The notes beneath the pieces are model-generated. The model made no database searches. It was given only the letters and a program-made list of their open reading frames with translations, and was not told the DNA's origin. From contig JAPNXP010000012.1 in the NCBI GenBank assembly GCA_028753945.1, positions 3,162,001-3,226,000 on the forward strand: a stretch of 64,000 nt of DNA, read 5' to 3'. Both the position numbers and the translations under genes were made by a program. This DNA is from Hexactinellida sp. DTS-2022. Taxonomy: Eukaryota > Porifera > Hexactinellida. Numbering within the stretch: position 1 is the first letter of the stretch; every line of letters starts with the position of its first letter. This document shows, piece after piece, positions 33,763 through 49,000 of this stretch.

Positions 33763-34057
33763 GTAATATAAATTCATTTTATCTGTTTAAATTTTGTATA
33801 GATTTAAATTTTTAGTGCCTATATTGAGTACGACTGCAATATTCCTGTTATGTTTTCTCTCTCTTAATCTCTTAATCTTTTTAAAAAGCTCATTCTCAGT
33901 GATCACCATGGTTGCGTGGGAATTGGAAATCCTATGGGAATTCTGTGGGGATTCTATGGGAATACTGTGGTTGAAATAATGTATTATAATGTGATTAATG
34001 TCATGTCATTGTAACAAATTTAGTGTAATATTTATAGAATTTCCTTGTATATTTTAG
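33763..34057 (+). other. Intron 5, 295 bp, transposon-free
   Basis: The only short intron in the visible gene. It has GTAATA at the start and ATATTTTAG at the end, and contains short direct repeats GGGAATTCTGTGGGG and GGGAATACTGTGG. Confidence 0.85.
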
Positions 34058-37000
34058 ATTCTCTTATCGAAGCTATATTACTCTTGATAGTACAAGCATT
34101 TCGGACCTCGTTGGTAAACCTGTATATGAGCAAATCGATGCCTTGTCTCCCATTCAAGCTAATCAATCACTTTATTCCCCAGATTCTACTGACCCTGTTC
34201 TCTTATCATTTGATCTCAATCTTAGTACCGATCAATTGATCTTGAGGTTTAATGAAGTTGTCGACGTGGGCTCAACTCTTCGTGTAGAATTCCTTATATT
34301 CCAAAATTCATTAAATAATTCTATTTCAGTTTATAGTCTAAAAGATTCTGAATCGTATTCAACTAATATCGTTTCTAACTTCACAATAAATTTAAGTTAT
34401 TTAGACTTAAATAATATAAAACGAATAAGAAACCTCCTTACAACCAAGAACAATAGTTTTCTAAACATCCAACCCCAATTTATTTCTGACGTGTTCCATA
34501 ACCAATTGCAAACTATTTCACTTCTTGTTTCAAATTATGTATCCGATTTAATTTCACCACAACTTGACCACTTTTCCCTTAACTTAACTAATGAAACTCT
34601 AACTCTTTTCTTTTCTGAAACTGTCTTATCAACGAGTTTAAATAGCAGTCAAATTAAGCTGTTAAATGCACCTTCACTCAATTCAGCGAATATAACATTG
34701 CACAATTCTCCCTCTCTACTTGGTGATGATTATGTTATTAGTTTTACCCTCCATGAGGATGATTTGAATTCGCTTAAACTATTTACTGATCTTGCTATAT
34801 CTGAACAAAGTACATTTATTTCTCTTACTCCAAACCTTATCACGGATATGAACAATAATGTAGTAGTTGAGGTAGATGCTGTACAAGCTCTTAAAGTAAA
34901 TTCTTTTTTCCCTGATTTAATCCGACCTTCGTTAGTTAATTACACTCTAGATTTGGATGGTTCTCCTGTTCTATCTCTGACATTTTCAGAAACTGTTCAC
35001 AGTCTGTCATTAGATCCATTACAAATTAGTCTTCAAAACTCCGATACTCCACATTATTATCGAAATTTAACTAGTGGGTATACTGCCAGCCCCAATGGCA
35101 CTGTAATTATTTTAGTTATGTCCAAATATGACATTGAGTATATTAAACAAAATTTACGACTCGCTACAACAATTTATGACACCTATCTTCAACATGGCTC
35201 CTATATGATACAAGATATGAATGCAAACTTAATTAATCCTATTCCAAATGGAATGGGACAACAAGCAAATTCATATATACAAGATACTACCCATCCTTTT
35301 CTAACACATTTTGATTTGGATATGAATTATGGTATAGTAACCCTATATTTTTCTGAATCAATCAACGTTGATACTTTTTTCCCTAATAATATCAGGTTAC
35401 AAGCTCAGATGTTTGCAGTTTTAGATAGTAATTTGGATTTCTCACTCACAGGTGGTAATATATCAACTGGTAACGACACTAAACTCAGTTTCTCAATCTT
35501 AAAACCAGATCTAGACAATCTTAAGTTATTGCCTCAGCTCTGCGTTTCGATTAATTCTACATATATACGCTTTCCAGAAACTATGGTCGAAGATATGAAT
35601 GGGAATTCAATAATACCTCAGAATAATGGAAATGCGACCATTGTTAGAAACTTTATCAACGATACGACCGAACCATATATTTATGCGTTTGATATTGATT
35701 TGAATAGTTACTTGATTTCAATTACCCTCTATTTTAGCGAGGCAGTAAATGTTAGCTCGCTAAATCTATCTGAGCTCACTCTAATTAATCAACCTTATAA
35801 TAACGCCTCGAATTATTCAGATTCTTATTTTCTTGACATTTCTGGTGGCACCTTCTCGTTGGAGAATGGAATTATAATTACTGTAACTCTACTGTTTACG
35901 GATAGTAATGCAATTAAAGGACTACAATTATGCTCTGAATCAAAGAGGGTCGATAACTGTTATTTATCACTCACCAGTGATTTGATTCGCGATATGAATG
36001 GGAATACTGTCGAACCTATATTTCCAGAAGAATCTCAACAGGTTCGTTTCTTTATTCCTGATAGATATTCCCCTTTCTTACTTCAATTTATTGAATTCGA
36101 TTATAACACTGAAACTGTTACCCTTAAATTTGATGAAACTTTTAACATTTCTACATTCGACCCTACTCAAATCAGTTTTCAACGTTGGGGGTTTGACGAT
36201 GGAACTATCATACCATTTAATATCATTAATCTAACAGGTGGAAATAATTTCACACAGCTTGATGATATTCGATTACGTTTTACACTGAATGATTTTGACC
36301 TTAACAGAATCAAACAGCACTCTGATGTATGTCCTGAAAAAGATAATTGCTTTATTCGCTTCACTCCTATGATTATTAGGGATATGGCTGGAAATTTGGC
36401 CCGTCCACTTGTAAATCCTATTGTTCAACAAATACAACGATTTGAGTACGCTGAAATTCTAAACAAGGATGTTACTAGGCCTTACCTTGTTGCTTTCAGT
36501 ATTGATCTCGATCGACTTAATATCTCCTTAACATTCGACGAAACTATTGATTATTCTGATTTTAACGCTCAAGCAATTACTATAAGCAATAGTCCTTTTA
36601 ACTCTTCCGAGAATTATACTCTAACAGAAACTCTCCCTACTACAACAGAGAATTGGATCTATTTAACCTTCATAATTAACCAAGACGATGCTACTCAATT
36701 GAAATATTTGGAAAATTTAGCCACTAATACTAACACAACCTTCCTTACAATTTCTGGAAAGTTAATAGAAGATGTCAGCAATAATGACCCGCTTACTACA
36801 TCAGGTATTGAAGGAATATATCCGCACCTATTTATCCCAGACTCTACTAATCCAAAATTTATTAGATTTGATTTCTTTCTTACCGAGAAGTATCTCCTCC
36901 TTACTTCAAATGAACCAGTTTACCTTCCTTCTTTTAATCCCACTTTTATCACAATTCAATCTTCTACAGATATACTATCGAATGGAACTTATTTTCAATC

Positions 37001-40000
37001 ATTGGTTAATGGGAATGTTTCATATTATGAAGCAGATTCTTTTCGGAAACTAGTTATAAGGATAGACTTGTTTAGACAGAATCTTCTTCCAATTTTATTG
37101 AATAATAATTTCGCGACTTCTCCACAAAACACCTTTGTTTCTCTACTTACAGGTACTATGGAAGATATGTTTAACAATCCTTCAATAGGTGTAACTAATG
37201 AAACAGCGCTTCAGGTCACCACTTTCATTGGTGATGGCTTGCCTGCAAGTCTGGAATTCTTTACTGTTGACTTAGATGAAGGTATCATGAATTTATACTT
37301 TAATGATGTTATTCGAGTAGAAAGCTTTGAACCAACCGGCTTAATTTTGCAGGATAACTTAGCTTTGATTAGAATAACTTCTTATGCACTCACTTCTGGA
37401 TCAATTGCGATTACAAGTTCTAATTACCACTTTACAATTCAATTTTCTGATGAGGATTTAAATGAGATAAAAAGAGATCTTGCTCTTTTAACTAACACAA
37501 ATAACACTTGTTTAGTTATACAAGGGGTTTCAAATTCTCCTTTGAGTGACACCAATAATCGTCATGTCGAACCTACTGCTGATTGTTTTTTCGCATTTAG
37601 CTTTATTCCAGACACAACAAGGCCAATTTTACATTCCTTTATTGTTGATATGAATATTGGTGAACTTCAACTAACCTTTTCTGAAACCATGAGAGCAGAC
37701 AGCTTAAATATTTCATATATTATATTATTGAATTCTCAAAGTGCATCCAACACTTCCATCATTTTTCCTTTATCTGGTGGTAATTCATCTATTACCAATG
37801 GGCTTATGATAACTATTACATTTTCTATTAACGACTTTAACAAACTTAAGAGGTTATCACCACGAATATTGACATCTATTACTGATTCTTACATTTCGTT
37901 TAATAATAAAACTCTCTATGATATGAACTTCAATCCTATTACTGATATTTCTATTGAAAATGCTAAGGAAGCTGCTTTTTTCCTTCCTGATGAAACACGT
38001 CCTTATTTAGTAGATTTTGAACTAAATCTCAGCACAGAAATCTTGATTATGACTTTCTCTGAGACGATTAGAGCTAATTCATTTTTTGCAAATGAAATTT
38101 TCTTATATTCTTCAAACATTGGTGGTAATTCATATAGATTGACAGGAGGTGAGCATTCTAATATCAACTCTACGATACTCAATTTGACTTTAAGTACTGG
38201 TGATCTAAACAATATAAAGAGACTGACATCACTTGCTACTGATATACATTCAACGTTTCTTTATGCAAGACCTCTCCTGATATCAGATATGGCATCTAAT
38301 CCAATAAATCAAATATTCTCCCACTCACCACTACAAGTACATTCATTCACGTCCGATTTAGTGTCTCCTTACCTTGAATCATATGATTTAGATCTGAACA
38401 ATAATCAACTAAAGTTAACATTTTCAGAAACCATGCAATCCAGTAGCATCATAATCGATAATTTTGTCCTAATTAATAATTTATCTAATTGGACAGTTTA
38501 CTATCCATTCAGTTCTGGTAATTGGTCTACTTATGATGATACATTAATTGTTATCAATATTGGCAAAGTTGATTCTGATAATATTCGTTTATTTCCTGAC
38601 CTTGCTACATCTCCCAATAATACGTATTTATACTTCCTTAACTTAAGTATTACTGATATGAATGGGAATTTTTTGGACAGCACAATTCAAAAGGTAAAAC
38701 AATTTACCTCTGACCGAATTAGACCTAGCATACTTGGCTTTGATCTTGATTTGGACTCTGCATTTCTAACACTTTCATTTTCAGAAATAGTTTTAGCAAG
38801 TTCTTTTAATTCCACTCAATTAATTCTTCATAGTGAACTACCTACTTCAATTTCAATCACGAGCCTGAAGCTAAGTAGCACCAGGTCACTTTATGGTTCA
38901 AACACTACAATATTTATGAAATTAAGTAATAATGATTTGAATGAGATCAAACGCCTTAGAAATCTTGCAATTAATTCTGATTCTACATTTCTTTCTGTAA
39001 CTCAATTTACAATAACTGATATGAATTTCAATAAGTTGAATGCAGTTCAGTATTCTGATTCTATTCCTGTCACTAAATTTTTAAGTGACACGACTCTTCC
39101 TGAATTAATTGACTTCATTTTCGATCTGAATACAGGGCAAATGACACTGACGTTTTCAGAAACAGTAGATACGTCTTCATTTAATCCAAATGGATACACT
39201 CTCCAGTCTCATTCTAACTTGACAGATACTGATAATATGAGCTTGGTACTGGACTTCCCAACTAATACATCTTCCTTGGATTCAACAGTGATTGTTATTA
39301 TTCTTAGTATTGAAGATTTAAATGAAATAAAGAGAATAATTGGATTAGCAGATCACTCACTCACTACTTATCTCAGTGTTGCATCTTTTGCGATTAGAGA
39401 TATGAATTCCAATCCTTTATCCCTTATTCTTAACAGCAATGCTAAACAAGATCTTGGCTTTCTTCCTGATATTACAAGTCCAAGTCTTAACTCTTTTAAC
39501 TTAAACATGAATACCGGATTTTTAACACTCTTATTTTCTGAAACTGTTAAAGCATCATCCTTACAAGTGGATGGTATTACACTCCAATCCTGCCTAAATG
39601 CTACAAATTTCAATAATTCATACACCCTTACTTCTGATAGTAGCATGTTGTTCAGTAACGATAGTACAACAATCCGAATCTATATTGGATTTAGTGATAT
39701 AAATATTATTAAATATTTATCCACAATGGCAACTAGTACCAATAATACTTATATTTCTATTAAAAACTATACCATCAATGATATGTCATTATTATACATT
39801 GAATCAATATCACCAACTCAAGCATTACGAGTTGACAATTTTATTCCCGATGAGCAAGGGCCGATACTTCAACAGTTTAATATAGATCTAACGAATGAAA
39901 CAATAACTCTAATATTTGACGAAACTGTAGACATCAATAGTTTTACTCCCCAACTTGTTTTCTTAAGAGCATCTGTAAATTCTTCTACTGTTCAACTTGC

Positions 40001-43000
40001 TGGATCATTTAACTCTGCAGGCCACTACATAGTTGTTTTGATGATTGATTATGATATTCTCAACATTGTTAAGCTTGATACAAAGCTCGCGACAAGTTCA
40101 TCAAATACTTTTCTAACAGTAATGCCAAATTTTATCACGGATCTTTCAATTCTTCCAAATGGCGCCAAATTCAATACTTTACATGTGTCTCAATTCACAG
40201 AAGATTTTATTTCTCCACGTATTATTAGCTTTATGGTTGATTTTAACCTTGGACATATTATTTTTAACTTCAATGAGCCTGTATTAGCTCGATCATTAGA
40301 AATTTCTGCTTTGATTCTTCAGTCATCTTCTAATTATTCAAATAATGGGGTCATACATCAACTGAAATACTCTCTAATGCAGAATACTTCTATTAGCCTG
40401 AATGGCCTTAGTATTATTATTATTTTGTCTCAAGTCGATTTAAACATTATAAAAGGAAATCCTTCTCTTTATACGAGTCTCAATACGTCTTACATGTCTT
40501 TTTCGTCTAATTTTGTGACTGACATGAACTATCGTCTTGTTTCCCCTATTCTTATAAGTAGTGCATTCCCAGCTACTGCTTATGTTAATGATAGCCAGCG
40601 TCCAGAACTGTTATATTTTGATTTTGATCTTAACACCGGTCTATTTACACTTTATTTTTCTGAAACAATGAACATTACAAGTATTCACACACATAAATTG
40701 AGTTTTCAACGATTCTCCTATATTAATAATAGTATGTTTTCTTACTTTTTACAGACCAACAATCTGCTTTCAATCGAACCTTCGCCACTTATTCAGTTAA
40801 ATCTGGATAACAATGATCTAAATGAATTAAAGAGAAGGATGATAGCATTAACCTCGGCGACTTTATTCTTAGCCTTCGACAGTTTTACTATACAGGATAT
40901 GAATATAAACTATGCACATTCTCGAGTAAATGGTCTAAATGCTGCTCAAGTCCGGCACTTTATGCTGGATATTATATCACCCTATATTACAGAATTCGAT
41001 TTAGATATGAATACTGGGCTTATTACAATATCCTTTTCTGAGACTATATCCAGTTCTTCCATCAATGTACAGTATTTATCATTTCAAGATAGGCGAAATG
41101 TGACTGACAGCAACAAATTTTTTACTTTAACCACCAATAGTTATAGTCTTTTATTACAGGATGATACCCAAACAACAATTAATATAGGTATAATGGATTT
41201 GAATGCAATTAAAGGCCTTGAAACTCTTGCGGTCTCATCTTCTTCGTCCTACTTATATTTATCAGCTTATTTCTTAATGGACGTGTCTGATAATCATATT
41301 ATACCTATATCTAACCTAGATGCCGCGAGAGTGAGGCTTTTTCAACCCGACACAACTCGTCCATCACTTACCTCATTTGGTTTCGATTTAAATACTGGTA
41401 TACTAACTATGTCCTTCACAGAAATTGTCGATATTTCATCACTCAACCTCTTAATGACTTTGTTGCTCTCTTCCTCATTTTCTGTGTCAGACGTTTCTTA
41501 TGAAATCACTGGAGGATTAGTACTTGAAGGAAATAACCAACTAATCTATATTGAACTAACTTATTTTGACCTGAACAATATAAAGAACCACACCCAACTT
41601 GCTACTCCTCTATCTAACTTATATTTGCAAATTTATAATGATTCATTTGTTAAGGACATGGTAGGGAATTATATTGAGACTACACAGTTATTAGGGACTT
41701 ACTTCACACCTGATACTACATCGCCTTACCTCAAGTCCTTTAACCTTGATCTTACTCTTGGTCAATTAACACTCTACTATTCAGAAACGGTTGATGTTAC
41801 TACATTAAATGTTGATCTGTTTGTTTTGCAAAAAACGGCTTTTACTGGCAGTGTCTCGCACAGGATAGTAAACGCAACCCTCCTATCATACAATTCACCT
41901 GTTGTTGCTATACAGTTATCAACTTCTGATCTAAATTCAATCAAGGAACTGCATACTTTTTCATTGGCCATTTCCCAATATACTACTTATATTTCATTTT
42001 CTTCCAATTCCATTCAAGACATGGCTGGGAATCAAGTTGTCCCATCTAATGTCACTGCTATTTTGGTTACACATTATGTACCTGATTTATTTGCTCCAAT
42101 TCTCGAAACCTTTACTTTAGATCTTAACTTAGGTATACTTGGCTTAACATTTTCTGAAACTGTTGATATAGACACTTTCTTCCCACCCGAAATTACGATA
42201 CAAACTGAAAGAGAAGAATCACTTCAAGTTATTCAATACCATCAATTATCTGGTGGACAACATTCATTTATACATTTTACTAGCATTTATCTATATATCA
42301 CTATTTCAGATTTAGATGAAATTAAGAGGCTTTCCGAGTTAGCAACAAGTATCGAATCGACTTTTCTTTCATGTACACCCAAACTAATTCAAGATACAAG
42401 TGGCAACAAATTAGAATCCATTACTACTCAGAATGCAATACAGGTTTCCTCATTAGTATTTGATGCTACAAGGCCAAAACTTGTTGACTTTTCTATTGAT
42501 ATGAATATGGGAAATATTGGTTTATATTTTGACGAGACAGTCAACGTTTCCACTTTGAAGATAGATCAAATTGTATTATTAAATCGAAAGAATTTATTTT
42601 TAAACCAAAGTTTACTTTCAAATTATGATGATCGATCTTCTCTTTCCAATCTCTATCACACTCTTACAGGAGGCATTAATATTAACCCTGATGGAACTTT
42701 TGCAACTATCCTACTGAGCACAGGAGACCTTAATGAAATTAAACGCAAAGATCTTTGTTCTGATATTATGCGCGAAAAAAATTGTTTCTTAACTGTTACT
42801 AATAACACTATTAAGGACATGCAAGGCAACCCTGTTATAGCTATTGAAACAATAGCTCTCAATTCCAATTCATTTATACCAGATACGACTCCCCCTATTA
42901 TTGTGCTCTTCTACGAATTTAATCTCGTTAATTTAACTATTTCTATTCAGTACGATGAAACAGTTAATATTTCAAGTTTCAATTTTATAACAGTCAAATT

Positions 43001-46000
43001 ACAGACTTTTTTCGAAGATCCAGAATACACCATTACGTTAACTGGGGGTGCTATTACTCATGCCAACTCTTATCAGGTTACAATTCACTTAAACCAACTT
43101 GACGTCGATTTAATTAAATCACACTCTAGGATTTGTAAAAAGAGGAATCTTTGTTGGATAAGTCTCTCAAACAGCTCTGTAATGGATATGGCCGGAAATC
43201 CCGCAGATGCAATATTTGAAGGGAAGGGGAAATATGTGTACCGATTTGTTAAAGACAGTATATCACCCTTTCTTTTACATTGGGATATCTCTGTGAACAA
43301 TGGAACTGTATGGTTATATTTTAATGAACCTGTAACTGTTTCGTCTCCTGAATTTCTTCATATTTCTTTTCATCCTTCTCATAATAGTTCCTTAAATTAT
43401 ACTCTTGTAGGGGAAAGTGTCTCTATTGTTAATGTGAAAGTTGTTACTATATACCTATCTCTATCCGACCTTCTTTCAATACGCAGAACAACTTTTGTTA
43501 AAAGCTTAAATGATTCATTTATCAGTTTCGATTCTGCCCTTTTAACTGATACAGCACAACCACCTAATTATATCTTATCTATTTATATTCCTGCCGCTAA
43601 GCAGGTCCGAAATCATTATCCTGACACTTCTGGACCTAATCTAGTGGCATCAGTCCTCGATCTCAAGTTAGATTTTTTAACTCTTGTGTTTGATGAACCT
43701 GTCATCCCACAATCAATTAATATCAATTTTATAACATTAAGTAGTTCACCTGTTTACTCAGATAACACAAGTCAGAACCTAACCGGGGGGATAATATTTA
43801 ACACGGATTCATCAAATTCCATTGTTCTACAGTTAATTCGAAGTGATTTGGTATTGATTAAGAATCATGCTGGTTATATGAGTGAAGAAGATCTGGTATT
43901 TATTTCGCTTGCAATGGATGCAATATTTGATACCCAAATGCAATCGAGTACTCCTATCAATGGACAGTTATCGGAGTATATATTTGATACAATCCCTGCT
44001 AATTTGGAATCATTTACCTTTGATCTTAATGCTGGAGTAATTTCTCTAATATTTAATGACGTCATGGATGCTGGCAGTATTAAAGTGAATGGTATTTCTA
44101 TTCAAAACATGGCTCATGCAGCAGTCTCTGACAAATACACATTTCAATCTTCTATGACATCCACATTTATTAACGGTTACAATTTCTCAATATTAATTTC
44201 AAACGATGATTTGAATTTCTTAAAAGATAATGCTAATCTTGCTACTAGTATTAATACTACTTACATCACTTTATATGCATATACGGCAAATGATATATAT
44301 GGTATAGATGTACTTGCTATCACTGACCAAAACATTATTCAAGCTTCTAAATTTATTCCAGATACATCTGCTCCATATTTGACTAATTTCTATCTTGATC
44401 TTGACTCAAACTTGTTGCTACTAACTTACTCTGAAACTGTTGATTTCTTTTCATTTGACGTAACTAAACTATCGCTCCATGCTACAAGATTTGGCTTAAG
44501 ATTTAAACCCTTATCGCCCTCTACGGAATCTATTCAATCGAATTGTACTTCTATTGAAATTCATATTAAACAGTTGGACGTCAATTTACTTACTAAGAAT
44601 ATCACAATTGCAACTTCTAGATTAAATACATATTTGACTATCAATCCAAATTCAATTCAGGATACAAGCGGTAATTCTCTAAATATTACGCAAATACTAC
44701 AAGCTTCATCACTGGTACCGGATCTTCAATCACCTTTTTTGCTGGGATTCAAATTAAACTTGAACTTGAATAGCTTAGAACTCATATTTTCTGAAATAGT
44801 AAATAGTTCTTCTCTTGACACATCACAAATTTCAATTTTTTCATTGAATGGGTGGAGCTTAACTAATCACTCCCTAATTAATAGCTCGACTATTTTTGGA
44901 ATTTTTGCTGATACTATACTTGTTTCCCTTGGGACCACAGACCTGAATGCTATCAAAGAAGACAATTTTCTCGCAGTATCAAACAGTACAACTTTTATCC
45001 GTTTATCCCAATTTGTAATTAAAGATATGTCAGACAATTATAATGCTCCATTATCACATACTGACCTTTTTTCAGTCGATGTTTTCACTCAGGATCAAAC
45101 TCAACCCACTCTTTTAGCTTTTTCTTTGAACTTAACCTCGGAACTTCTCTCTTTTGAATTTTCTGAAACAATTTCAATCTCTTCTATCGATTTGACACGA
45201 TTTGTGTTATCTGACAACTCTACTAGTCACTATCGATTGTCTGGGGGTACCATAAGTTCTACTCTGAATAATAATATAATAGACGTTATCTTATCAACTG
45301 CAGATCTCAACAATATCAAGAGACTTACAAGTGTCGCAACGTTGTTGGATAATTCGTATCTTTCTGTATTGGTTGGGGCCCTTACAGATACGAGTGGAAA
45401 TTACGTCATTTCGACTCTTCTGTTAGCTCAAGATTTTTTTCCGGACGAAATTCACCCTGAAGTTATCCTCTTTACCCTTGATCTCACCAGTAACATTATT
45501 ATCCTAAAATTTTCTGAGACAGTACAACTGGGTACGACACTTAATTTAAATAATCTTGTCCTTATAAGTTCTTCATCTGGATTCATCCAGAGTACAATTC
45601 TGTTAAGTAGCTATCATAACGATTCTATCAGTGATATTTTGACTATATTTTTGTCTTTCAATGATTTAAGCTCAATACAATCTCAAGAAAACCTTTGTAC
45701 CAATGTCTTAAATTGCTTTCTTTCGTACTCAAATACATTAGTCTTTGATCTTAATTTTAACCGAATTATTCCGCGGTTATTTCCTTCTAATAACCTACTA
45801 CCAGTTTCTGAGTTTATTTCTGACATGGTTTCTCCAAGACTTCTCAATTTTTCATTTGATCTTAATTCTGGAGACTTAACATTCACTTTTAATGAAATAA
45901 TTATGTATTCTTCAGTCTCTGTTGCAGAAATTATATTACAAGATAACGTACTGCTATCTAATTATTATGTCACTCTGAGAACTCTCTTTGTAAATACAAT

Positions 46001-49000
46001 AAATCATTTTGTTATCAATGCTCAAGTTTCAATTACAGACTTAAACGTTATTAAACGAATTAAATCGCTTTGTATTTCTATTAATACCACTTTCATTTCA
46101 TTTACTTCACCTGCATTTAAAGATATGAACTTTAATTTTATAGATCCAGTGTTTAATGCATCTGCTCTGAGAGTTTCTCACTTTACTCAAGATTACACTA
46201 GGCCAACATTGGGGAACTTCTCTTTTGATGTCGATATGAATTCTCTTGTCTTGACTTTTATTGAAACGGTTGATGTTGAGAGTTTCGATGGATCTCAAAT
46301 TTCTATTTTGAATAGCGTTAGTGGATCATTATTTGTTCGATTAACTGACACATTAGTAATCAATGCTGATTCAGGGCCAATTATTTACCTCCGTCTCTTA
46401 GAAAATGATCTGAATCTTATAAAAGTAATTCCTGGCCTTGCAAAGATGCGCACTAATACATTTATTAGTTTTAACTCAGATCTTGTACGTGATATGGCTG
46501 GAAATAGTGTACTTCCTCTCACTTCTTCAAATTCAATCATGGTTTTAGAGTATATGGAAGATCAGTCCGGTCCTATTCTACAATCTTTTGATCTTGATAT
46601 GAATGAAGGTATTCTTATCCTGAATTTTGATGAAGTTGTACGAGTGAGTAGCATTAGGCTAAATCTCTATACTCTTATGAACTCTCCCGTCCATGCTAGT
46701 TATACTTACACCTTAAATGGAGAAGTTGTAGCTTCTAATGATTCCACTTCAATTAGTTTGAAACTTGACGATGTTGACATATTAGGAATAAAAACTAACC
46801 TTCAACTAGCTACGAACAGAAATAATACTTGGTTATTCGCTGATAATGCGGCTGCTCGAGATACATCATTGAGATATAATCCGAATAATAATGAAACAAT
46901 ATCTGTTAGAAATTTTGTTCGTGATTCCACCGGTCCACTAATTGTTATTTCTAATGTGTTGCTAGATTTGGATGCTGGTATTATTATCCTTGAATTTAAC
47001 GAGCCTGTGAATCGAGATTCTCTTAACGCCACAGGAATATCCTTGCAATCTGATCCTGACTCTTTGACTAAACTACAGTTAACTGGTGGTTTTACAATGT
47101 CACCTGACGGATTTGTAATTGTTGTTACACTCAATACCTATGATCTGAATGCAATTAAACAAAATGATTATCTTTGTACATCGTTTGGGATGGATTGTTA
47201 TCTATCGGCAAGTAGTGACACGATTCTTGATAATTCTGGGAACAGACTAATTTCGATTAGTCCATTTAACCCACAACTGATAACTCAAGTCGTTAATGAT
47301 ACAGATTTTCCTAATTTAGACAATTTTAGTTTAGATATGAACACTGGAACTTTGATTCTCACCTTCTCTGAGACCGTGAATAGTTTCTCCTTGAACATAA
47401 GAGAACTGAGGTTGCAAACAACAAAAGATTCCCGTTCTTCAAAATATCAATCTCATTCATTGACTTCAGGAACTCTTCTCGTTCATGCTAATTCCACAAT
47501 AGTCACAATATTAATCAGCCCCTATGATCTCAATATTCTTAAAATACTACTCATAGGAGAATTTGTTAATTCTACATGGCTTGTAGCAACAAATCAAACT
47601 ATTTTAGATATGAATGGAAACAACAACTATCCGATAATTTCTAACATCAATACCTTAAATGTGGCAAATTTGACTACAGACAGTACATCACCTAGATTGA
47701 TTAGCTTTTTATTGGATCTTAATACGGGAAACCTCGACATTTCTTTTGACGAGAGTGTTGACGTAAGTACATTAAATGTTAAATTAATAACTATACAAAA
47801 TGAAGCGAATAGTTTTAACTACACATTATCTGGTGGACATATCAGTACAATTGATCGACCTACATTGTCAGTTCTTCTCTCTCTTACAGACAGTAATGCT
47901 ATTAAAAGGATCACTCAGCTAGCAACTTCGAATAACACCACATATATCTCATTTCCTTCTCAACTTATTGCAGATATGTTTAGTAACGAAATAATTCCTA
48001 TTTATTTTACTAACCCAACTCAAGTCCTAACCTTTATTGAAGATTATACTCCACCTGTTCTTCTGACTTTTGAGATCAATTTAACATTGGAACAAATTAT
48101 CCTCTCTTTTTCAGAGACAGTAAGCTTTTCCACACTTGTGGCTTCTCAACTTACTCTACAGCAAACAATGGTGGGTGGAACTTTATATACACTGACAAAT
48201 GGTACGATCTCACAGAAACTTGATGATCCTATTATAATTCTCAACCTCATTCAATTTGATCTCAATATTATTAAGAATATAACCAACGTTGCTACAAATC
48301 CTTCCAATACTTATCTATCTATCTCAGACTTGTTAATACTAGATATGAATGATAATAAAAATGAACCTATCTTTTTTAACAATTCTCTTCGTGTTTCTTA
48401 TTACACCGAGGATTTAATTGATCCAGAAATGCTAAGCTTCCATCTAGATATGGATACTTCGATTTTGTATTTAACTTTCAGTGAGACTGTCAATACTCAC
48501 TCTCTCAGTCCAACTCTATTGACCATACAAAACTTATTATTTGATTATATAATTCTGACACTAACAGGGGGATCAGTCTCTCAAAAGAATAGCACTATTG
48601 TTACTATTTTTCTTAACATTCGAGATTCGAATTTTCTCAAGCAAAATACTGACCTTGCTACTTCAATTTCAGACACTAATGTTACGTTTTCAACCGGCCT
48701 GATCCTAGATATGTCTAATAACGCAATCCAATATCGAGATAATGCGAATGCATTAGCGGCATCACATTTTACAGACGATTTTAGCCGTCCCAGCCTTACC
48801 TCTTTCTCATTTGACTTAAATAGTGGTGTATTATATTTTATATTTTCTGAATCGATAAATGGCGATACCTTTCATCCTACCCAGTTAACGCTTCAAGTCC
48901 AAAATGTTTTTACTAATAATTTTGGGCTAAACTATACATTGACTGGAGGTAATTCTATACATGAAAATTTCACTTCCCTTACCACCACTCTAATTAAGCA

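Noticed and set aside
3945-34057. Introns of the giant gene entering domains at homologous positions, as a sign of exon-unit duplication
   Set aside because: Only the exon 3/4 and exon 4/5 junctions are nearly equivalent (about 5 nt apart in the domain, with different phases). The others fall at unrelated positions, so intron positions do not support exon-unit duplication.
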